The position numbers were made by a program, and so were the translations under genes. 64,000 nt of DNA from Vicugna pacos. Lineage: Eukaryota > Chordata > Mammalia > Artiodactyla > Camelidae. The notes beneath the pieces are model-generated. The model saw only the letters and a program-made list of their open reading frames with translations. It was not told where the DNA came from and searched no databases. The DNA lies in contig NC_132995.1 of assembly GCF_048564905.1 (NCBI RefSeq), positions 52,010,639 through 52,074,638 of the forward strand. The letters run 5' to 3'. Each line of letters starts with the position of its first letter. Position 1 is the first letter of the stretch. Positions 57,206 through 64,000 of the stretch are shown here, one piece after another.

Positions 57206-58284
57206 ATGGGGTACACACTCATATTGGGAGAGAAGTGACCTGATTTGATAAAACTGGGATCTGGCTATAGCAGAGGCTGGGAGGGCCCATGATGTTTACC
57301 TAAGTTGCCCTGCCAAGAGCAGCTGCTCATCTCCACCACGTCTGTGGGCTAAGCCTCCAAGAGGACTCCCAGCATGAGGAGAGTGGTCTGCTCCACCCTT
57401 CTGAGAGCACATGCTACGTAGGTGGAAGGGAGGCCATCTAATCATGTTAATTTCCACCCAAGGCAGGCTGAGATGAGGCTGATTGCACGGGTGCAGGAGG
57501 CGATGCTCTTGTTTCCTGGGGTTGCATTTCCCAATCTCCAGTTCATTAGCACTGCTGCTTTGGATGTATTTCTTCCCTCTGCTTTCCAGAGAGGCTTCCT
57601 TTCTGCTAGGAATCTCTTAGAAATTATGTTTAAGGGACTGTGTTTAAAACAAGTCTTCATAGTGATTACGGTAGTTCCTTAACCCCAAATGTAATCAGTA
57701 TGCACATTTTGCTCTTTATACTTAATGCACAAACATAGCTTATAGTGTTTTTCCTATTCCTACCCACAACCCTAGACAATGTCATAGAACAAACATAACA
57801 GAATATTAAGATCTCTTTTGTCAGTGGCAAGTGTCATTTAGCTGTTGGAAGAAGAAGGTCCAATTTAGTTTTCATGAACAGTAAACAGTACAGGCCCGTG
57901 TAGGTGGTACTAACTTGATGTCTCAACAGCTTTCTGAAAAAAGGGAAATAAAATGAATCAGCCAATTAGTTGGCTGGGCACTTACCTACAAGTTGTCAAA
58001 CAGAAAGCTTCGTTCAATTATTTTAAATTGGCTAAGATTGGCTTACTGTAGAAGTTGGCTTAATTTAGAAGTATGCCTTATGGAAGCCTTTTCTAGGGTT
58101 ATCCAAGGTATACTTTATGGATTTTAGTTCCTTAGGATACTGAAAATATATGGAATCGAATGTTGCTAAATAAGTTGGGGGACACCTAGGTTAAACAAAA
58201 TTAAATACATGTTTTTTCTTTAGGACTTAACAAAGCCTTTAATATGTGAATGTGCACCCTAAATATTCTAGAAGGAGTTGGAGT
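57206..58284. other. Unassigned DNA
   Basis: No named repeat or gene recognised. Opposite-strand frames at 57422-57682 mirror each other. Confidence 0.35.
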
Positions 58285-58385
58285 GTGAGGTAGTTTCCCA
58301 GTCTACTTGACCACGGAACCCTTTTGTTCTAGGAACATCTCATGAGATAATATTCCATAGGACAAATTTGAGAATCATTACCTCA
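58285..58385. mobile_element. hAT-like MER fragment (weak)
   Basis: 'gaggtagtttcccagtctac', 'ttgaccacggaacccttttg' and 'ttgagaatcatta' resemble an old hAT-type MER with 'tttccca...gaacccttt' ends. The family is uncertain. Confidence 0.35.
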
Positions 58386-58959
58386 AGCAAAATGTCACCA
58401 ACAATCCGTGCCGGGAGAGCATCCTGGAAGCACTGTCACCAATGAAGAGCTACAGTGAATAAGTGGGCAATAATCTGTTTTCTCAAATAGTCAAATCAAA
58501 CTTCAGTGTTTGGAGGAAGATATCATTATAAAAATCAGGGCCAGTAATTGTGTAATATATGTATATACATCCCTAGGAATTAAGAAGTTAAGATTGTGGG
58601 TTAAGCTTAATCATTTCTCAGATTCTGAGACATCAAGTCCTGTCCTAGAATTTTGAAAGCAGCTAGAGAAAGCAGCTGTTAGATCATCCTGTTGGGAGGC
58701 TGACTCTCCTCTTTGCCCTCATGCAAAATTTCACTGATGGTGTTGCTGACAGGATACATTTTAATTACTTTCTGGTATGAGTCCCAATACATTCAGCCTT
58801 GTTTTCTACAATATATAGTGATTATCCACAATGATTACTATTCAGAACACTAACCTGATATCTACAACTACAGAAAGAAGTAACATAGTTTGCTTCTTTT
58901 TATGATGGTTCATCTTTTTTATTTTTTTTTTCTCCTTTCTCACTGAGCATTGTAAGCAG
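58386..58959. other. Unassigned DNA
   Basis: No named repeat or gene recognised. T-rich stretch at about 58914-58931. Confidence 0.35.
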
Positions 58960-59370
58960 CATTGTAAGTATGACTTTCCTCTCAGACTGGACATCTCCAA
59001 CCTGCTGTCCTTCGAGCAGCTTCAGCTCCATGTGGCTGAAAGTGAGCTCATTATCTTCACCGTGAGTCAGTTCCTTTTCCTGTTTTTTTCTCACTCTAGC
59101 CAATAGTATTAACATCCCCTAAACCTCCAAAATTAGAAAGTTCTGAGTAATTTATTTCTTCCTCTTCCTTCCATCTATTAGTTACCAAATCCTGTTGACT
59201 CTACCTCTGAAAAATTTTTTCAAATTTACATCTCCTTTTCATTCTCATGGTCATTGCCCAAGTTCAAGGTCCTATTTTTCTGAGACAGACCATGTCGTCC
59301 CTTTGCCATTATCTTCCCCCATCCAACTGATTCATCCACCACTGTTAACAAGACCCTTAGCAGATTTGAG
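58960..59370 (+). mobile_element. L2 LINE, sense, first part
   Basis: 'tggacatctccaacctgctg' and 'accaaatcctgttgactcta', then 'cctctgaaaaattttttcaa', follow the L2 sense order ('caagtcctgttggctctacc' in consensus). Broken off by a MIR. Confidence 0.75.
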
Positions 59371-59620
59371 CATGTGTCATCATTCTCCTCTGAGTGTTTT
59401 ACATGCATTGTCATTCAGTCTCTACAATGGCCTTCTGAGGTTGGTGCTATTACTATGCACATTTTACAAATGGAAAAAACAAAAAACCAACAACAGCAGA
59501 AAACTGAGACACAGAGAAATTAAGTGACATCCCCAAAGTCATACAGCTAATACAAGGATAGGTCTACAATTTGAATCTGGAGGGTTCTGTCCAGATACCT
59601 AAGCTCTTATGTACTACACA
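59371..59620 (-). mobile_element. MIR SINE inserted in L2
   Basis: 'ggttggtgctattactatgc', 'actgagacacagagaaatta' and 'caatttgaatctggagggtt' are antisense MIR words, nearly full length with an A/C-rich insertion at about 59472-59500. Confidence 0.9.
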
Positions 59621-59639
59621 ATGAACTCTGACAACATGT

Positions 59640-59745
59640 GGACCTTCTGAAAAATAATCCTGAGTAGGGAAACCCTCATCTCAAAAACATTCACTGGCTC
59701 TTCCTTTTCTATACAATAATATTAAGACTCTTTAGAATGGTATAT
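59640..59745 (+). mobile_element. L2 LINE, sense, continuation
   Basis: 'ctcaaaaacattcactggct' fits the L2 'aaaacccttcaatggctccc' segment, which comes after the part lost at 59370. Confidence 0.55.
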
Positions 59746-59779
59746 ACATTTTTTGTTTGAAAATACTCTTATTTTGCAT

Positions 59780-60255
59780 TTATTTTTAAAATCAACTTTA
59801 TTAAGTTTTACATTCAATAAAACGCACCCATTTCTATGAGTTTTGACAAATTTTATGCACCTATGTAACTATCACCACAGTCTAGTCAAGATACAGAATA
59901 TTTTATCACCCTAAAAAATCTCTTGTGCCCCTTCTAAGACTGTCCTCACACATGCCCCTGGTCTCAGACAATCATTGATTGACTTTCTTTCAGTATAGAT
60001 TCATTTTTCTAGGATTTCATATACATGGAATTATACAGTATTTTGTGTTTGACTTTCTTTATTCAGCATAATGTTTTTGAGATTCATCTATATTGTTGCA
60101 TGTATAAGCAATTTATTCCTTTTTGTTACTGAATAGTATTTTTATGAATACACCACATTTTGTTTATCCATTCAGCTGCTGATGGACATTTGGGTTGTTT
60201 TCATGGATAGAGCTGCTCTGAGCATTCATGAATGAGTCTTTGTGTGGGCATATGT
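59780..60255 (-). mobile_element. Old L1M LINE 3' end, antisense
   Basis: 'atcaactttattaagtttta', 'gtaactatcaccacagtcta', 'ttttgtttatccattcagct' and 'gctgatggacatttgggttg' are the reverse-complement L1 3' UTR and ORF2 end. Diverged. Confidence 0.9.
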
Positions 60256-60264
60256 TTAGTGTGG

Positions 60265-60850
60265 TATACTAATTAGGGCTTTTGATTGCAAAGAACAGAA
60301 ATCTACCCCAAACTAGCTCAAAACGAAAAGAAAGGAGGTTTATTGGATTCCACAACTGGAAAACGTGGAGCTGTTTTAATTTCCATCATGGCAGGACCTT
60401 AAAAGTTATCATTAGAAAAATGTCTTATTTGCTTCCTTTCTCAGCAATACTTTCTTCTTTGTTAGCTCCACTGTGACAAAGCCTCTCCCATCATGGTGAT
60501 AATGTGGTTTCCAGCAGTAGACTCAGATGTACTGTCCATGCCCTCAGTAGGGAGAGGAGTTCTCTTTTCCCAACACATTCAATATGAATCTTTGAACTAA
60601 ATTCTCTTTCATTAGGTCATGTGTCCATCATTGAACCAATTGCCAAGAACAAGGGGCTGGGATGCTCTGATTGTCCAGGACTTAGTCACATGTTCCCTTC
60701 TGAAGCCAGAGATGGTGGGTTGTCAGCTTCATCCAATCACAAGGACTTCTACTGCATGGGTGAGGGCACCCCCCCAAAGAAATTGGAGCATTGTTATCAG
60801 AAGTAGGGAAATGGGTGAGTGGCCGGCAAACCAGCTAATAATGGTCATCG
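60265..60850 (+). repeat. Old LTR-like interspersed repeat, family not assigned
   Basis: 'aggaggtttattggattcca', 'ttaggtcatgtgtccatcat', 'tgaaccaattgccaagaaca' and 'gatgctctgattgtccagga' match a dispersed mammalian repeat I cannot name with certainty. Decayed, with no retroviral genes. The overlapping 99- and 61-codon frames are accidental. Confidence 0.6.
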
Positions 60851-60959
60851 TTCATGGCACTCGAGGTGTTCTGTCCGGCCATTCCGTCAACTTTTCCCAC
60901 CTGGTCTTCTGTTTCTGAATGCTAAGTACCAGATTTTCCAGTCCCTGTAAATGACTCGT

Positions 60960-61325
60960 TTCTCATCGTTTGCCGCAGTTTTCCTCCTCCTGCCCTCATC
61001 TGTGCTTTTCACCTGCCGGCAACACCCTCTTTGGCTCTGGCAGGCTTGCTGACTCTGGAAGCCTAGTTCAAATGTCTTGTACCTTAGAAAGCCTTCTTAA
61101 ACTTACCCCTGCCTGGATTAGTCTTAGGGTACATTATCTGTCTCTGTCGTGGTTCTTACCATGAGACGTCTAATCAGGAAATTTCCTATGATCCCACCCT
61201 CCCCTACTAGACATGGACAGCATGACAGCAGGTCACTGACTTGCTCATCTCAGTGCTCCCCAGGGCACAAACACAGTGCCTTTTACACAGTATGAGCTCC
61301 ATAAATACTTATCGATTGATTCTGA
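60960..61325 (+). mobile_element. L2 LINE 3' end, sense
   Basis: 'tagttcaaatgtcttgtacc', 'gaaagccttcttaaacttac', 'cacagtgccttttacacagt' and 'gagctccataaatacttatc' follow the L2 3' end to its terminus. Confidence 0.9.
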
Positions 61326-61559
61326 ACTTGCCATCCATTAAGAGAAGTTAATGGAGGTTTTCTGATTCCCAACAGATGACCAGTTTTGGAATGTTGTATC
61401 AGTCAAATTTCTAAGAATCGATAGATCTTCATTTGGATTTTTCTTTCTTTCACTCAAAGAATATTGAAAAATAGTTGTATTGTATTTTCCCCTCCAATTT
61501 TAACTATCTGTAAGCATTGCAGAAAATTTACAAATATAAAAGTATAAAGATGATAACAA

Positions 61560-61880
61560 GCTTCTTCCTGTCTTTTGGCCATTGCTTTGCTATTTCCTCT
61601 GCTGCAGCCCCCCTCACCTACCTGGTTCCTTATCAGTCACATCTCAGCAAGAACTTCAGTTTCACATTGAGACTTTCCCCTGCTTCTCAGTTTTCTTTAC
61701 ACCACTTATCCTGATAAAAATGTATCCTCTGGGTTGCTTTGTGTGTTTCTGTCTCTTTGGACCATAATGTAAGCTCTACGTGGTTAAGAACCTGATTTAG
61801 CTTGGTCACAGTGTATCCTCACTCCTAGAACAGCGTCTTGCTCATAATATTTATGCATCAATTAATAAATGCTGTGATAT
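61560..61880 (+). mobile_element. L2 LINE 3' end, sense
   Basis: 'accataatgtaagctctacg', 'actcctagaacagcgtcttg' and 'aattaataaatgctgtg' are the L2 3' end. A second head-to-tail copy. Confidence 0.85.
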
Positions 61881-61959
61881 ATCAGAGATACATTACTTAC
61901 ATTTTTTTGTTTCTCCCACTCACATGAACACTTATACACTCAGATATGTGTGCTCATGT

Positions 61960-62035
61960 GTTATATGTGTGTATATTATACATGCATATATATGTATACA
62001 TACATACACATACTATATATACACACATGTAGGCT
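61960..62035 (+). repeat. AT-rich alternating purine-pyrimidine tract
   Basis: Mixed TATG, TA and CATA units, such as 'atacatgcatatatatgtat', form overlapping short palindromes. Confidence 0.9.
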
Positions 62036-62540
62036 ATCATAAAGTGTACGTAATATAATTCAGGGCTATCCCACCACCCTGTCAGTTTCCCATTCATGTT
62101 TACTTCTCACTCACCTTTCCTTCTGACAACTTCTCATGAGCTCTTGCTCTGGCTGCAGAAGCATTCTCAGCCTTCATGCAGGGCAGGCCAGAAGTGCTGG
62201 GGAACTCACATCCCAGGAGCAGCCCTCAACCAGGGACAAATAGGAATTGGAGGATAACTACCCCAGCTCCATCATCCCTTTGGAGGCATATCCCTGGGGA
62301 GCTTTCCACATTGTTTCTCAAAGTCCCCAGTGGATTGATGACCAAGTGATAGCCAGACTTATAATACTTTATTGGCTTCCTTCTCATGCCTGTGTCACCT
62401 CCCATCTCCAAATCACCACTTCCTGGAAGCACCTGCTAAATAAGCCACTTGCACATGACAACTAAGTCTGAGGGTTTGCGACTTGAGACAAGGGAAAAAC
62501 TGTAAAAATCATTTTGTAAACAATAAGAAAATGGCCTTTG
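62036..62540. other. Unassigned DNA
   Basis: No named repeat or gene recognised. It ends with ggcctttg (62533-62540), the left copy of a possible target duplication. Confidence 0.35.
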
Positions 62541-62892
62541 CTCCTTTCAAATCCCAGTTTGTAGATTTTGCTTTCCGCCTCCCCCTTCCTCTCTGCCCTT
62601 GCATGGAGGGAGTGGATACCAGCTTACAGTAGTGTGTCTTTTATTTTTTGGGAAACCAGCTGTAGAGAGCCCCATACATGTTACTCTGACTTAGAATGCA
62701 ATCCTGTCCAGCACCTGTACCTTTGCGAACTCTTGAGGCACCCATTATAGCTGCCTCTGTATTCAGCTTCGCTTTTATCTGTTTCCAATTTCTATTTTCA
62801 AGGCATTCTGCTTTTCTCCTTTCTCCTTCATCCCCTCCTTTATGACAGCACCAAATAAACAACCCATTACACTACTGCAGCTTAAAAAAAAA
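62541..62892 (+). pseudogene. Possible retrocopied mRNA 3' end (5'-truncated)
   Basis: AATAAA lies at 62854-62859. Twenty-four bases later comes a run of nine A (62884-62892). Straight after it stands ggcctttg (62893-62900), which also occurs at 62533-62540. A poly(A) signal at normal spacing, an A-run and a flanking 8-bp direct repeat together are the pattern L1 leaves when it copies a cellular mRNA. I do not recognise the parent gene; the body looks like 3' UTR with no useful frame. The 8-bp repeat could be chance, and the site could instead be the true 3' end of an unseen gene. Confidence 0.35.
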
Positions 62893-62900
62893 GGCCTTTG

Positions 62901-63254
62901 AAAAAGGTGAATGTTGTGGCTCAAATGTTCCTGAACTCTAAAACTGCAAGTCACAGACAAATAAGGGGAAGGGGAGGGCAGAGTAGGGGTCTCTTAGTCC
63001 TATGGAAGCAGCTCTCAGGCCACAGCAGGCTCTGCGGGGCACAATCCCTCTCGTGTGGTTTAATCCCTCTCTATGGTTTAACATAGAGATTGGGGCATAT
63101 GCCTTGCTAAATTTGAGTGTAAATTATAGATGTCACTGAATGAAACAGTAGGGCTGTGTCCATTGGGCTTGCTCTGGCTCTTGTGCCTATTAACTTTGGT
63201 GCAGCATTGTTCAGTTTTATCTAAGCATTACTTCAAGATTTTGTGTAGTGCTCT
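62901..63254. other. Unassigned DNA
   Basis: No named repeat or gene recognised. Confidence 0.35.
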
Positions 63255-63480
63255 TTTCATTTCATTCATTCATTCATTCATTCATTCATTCATTCATTCG
63301 TTTGTTCCACTCTGACAGTGACTAAATGCTAGAACTACAAAAATGTCTAAGGACCATTCTTTACACTCAAAGATCTCAAAACCTAATCAAGGGAGGTAGA
63401 CAAGCAAATCAGTGACCTTGGTGCCTTGTGGTTGATGCTTCCCAGGGTAGGTGCTGAGTGGAACTGCTAAAGAGCAGGCA
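63255..63480 (-). mobile_element. L2 LINE 3' end, antisense, with (CATT)n head
   Basis: A pure (CATT)n run at about 63263-63299, then 'tgactaaatgctagaactac' and 'aatcaagggaggtagacaag', fits the antisense L2 terminus. The left part is diverged. Confidence 0.7.
63263..63299 (+). repeat. (CATT)n microsatellite
   Basis: About nine uninterrupted units at the L2 end. The spurious frame across it reads SFIH repeats. Confidence 0.95.
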
Positions 63481-63584
63481 CTGCAGAGTCAGCCACCCCT
63501 GGGTTCTTCATCTTGGCCTGAGGGATCCAGAAAGGAATGCCAGAGGAGGAAGCAGGGCTCAGCTGTCAAGAACTAAAGCTATAA

Positions 63585-63785
63585 TTAGATAGCCCTGGCT
63601 CTTCAGTCGGCTGTGTACTAAATTGACTGAATTTACTTAACCTTCCTGAGCCTCAGTTTCTGATCTGCTAAATGTCTAGAAGGATATCTATATAATGGAT
63701 TGTGCAAAGTAAATGAGAGAGTGTCTGAACTATGCTTAGCGGGATTCATAGTGTATAACAGCAACTTAATATATGTTTATTAATT
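63585..63785 (+). mobile_element. MIR SINE, sense
   Basis: 'aatttacttaaccttcctga', then 'gcctcagtttctgatctgct' and 'tgtgcaaagtaaatgagaga', are sense MIR words in order. Confidence 0.88.
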
Positions 63786-64000
63786 TTAACAATTAAATCA
63801 AGCACAGGCTACTGGGAGACACCCAGTGCAGACTGGGGAAGAGGACATAGATGTGCTGGATGAGGTGATACCTTGCTGGAACATGAGGATGGTGAATGAC
63901 AGCGCCTTGCTTGCTGGACAGGCAAATAAATGGTTTCTTCTTTCTTTCCTTGTGGGCATCAGTGAGACCCAGCATATACATGTTTCAAAACCTGCAATTT
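63786..64000. other. Unassigned DNA to window end
   Basis: No named repeat or gene recognised. Confidence 0.35.

Noticed and set aside
60619-60918. 99-codon plus-strand open frame
   Set aside because: It lies within an old LTR-like repeat and carries no recognisable protein.
1-64000. CRISPR arrays, operons, ribosome binding sites, attachment sites and bacterial-type systems
   Set aside because: The repeat landscape is that of a mammalian nuclear genome. No such structures are present.

Overview
This window is vertebrate nuclear DNA, clearly mammalian. It is packed with old MIR and L2 retroposons, and it also holds L1 fragments, hAT-Charlie and Tigger DNA-transposon relics, and MaLR-type LTR fossils. 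Two 5'-truncated L1 copies (5422-6301 and 46118-47006) have 3' ends of the cetartiodactyl L1 type, with the 'attgaagtatagtcaattta' and 'tttacaatgttgtgt' signatures. I see no ruminant BovB/Bov-tA, pig PRE, whale CHR-2, carnivore SINEC or primate Alu. The best guess is a camelid (camel, llama or alpaca) or a close cetartiodactyl. This rests on remembered consensus sequences, not on a search.

I find no protein-coding gene, rRNA, tRNA or snRNA that I can support. Every open frame is short. The longest is the C-terminus of L1 ORF2 (5694-6299, minus strand). Most other long frames run through recognisable repeats and are chance frames. The window is intergenic or a deep intron, and sequence alone cannot tell which.

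Layout: 1-5.2 kb has two hAT-Charlie elements and a pile of L2/MIR, including an L2 nested in an L2. 5.4-6.3 kb is the youngest L1, with perfect 15-bp target-site duplications. 7-20.7 kb is L2/MIR-rich, with an L1M 3' end, a MER5 and an ancient L1 split by a MIR. 20.8-23.4 kb is a long decayed antisense L1. 23.4-32.5 kb has a MER20, a MER58 nested in an L1, a 650-bp Tigger element carrying the start of a transposase frame, and a MER5. 32.5-39.2 kb is comparatively repeat-poor, with two blocks that could be conserved noncoding DNA. 39.3-47 kb has a 1-kb L2, an L1M end, a MER5 and the second L1. 47-55 kb is quiet apart from a solo MLT1 LTR and an 850-bp L2. 55-64 kb has three old LTR-like relics, a hAT-Charlie with clear target-site duplications, an L2 broken by a MIR and bordered by an L1, and a possible retrocopied mRNA 3' end (62541-62892).

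No genes act together here. What the window mainly records is layered transposon history. The observations most worth a second look are the possible retrocopy at 62.5-62.9 kb, the nested insertions whose duplications can be read directly, the repeat-poor blocks at 33.0-33.5 and 37.0-39.0 kb, and one CTCF-like site at 6930-6943. I found no sign of a novel biological system.
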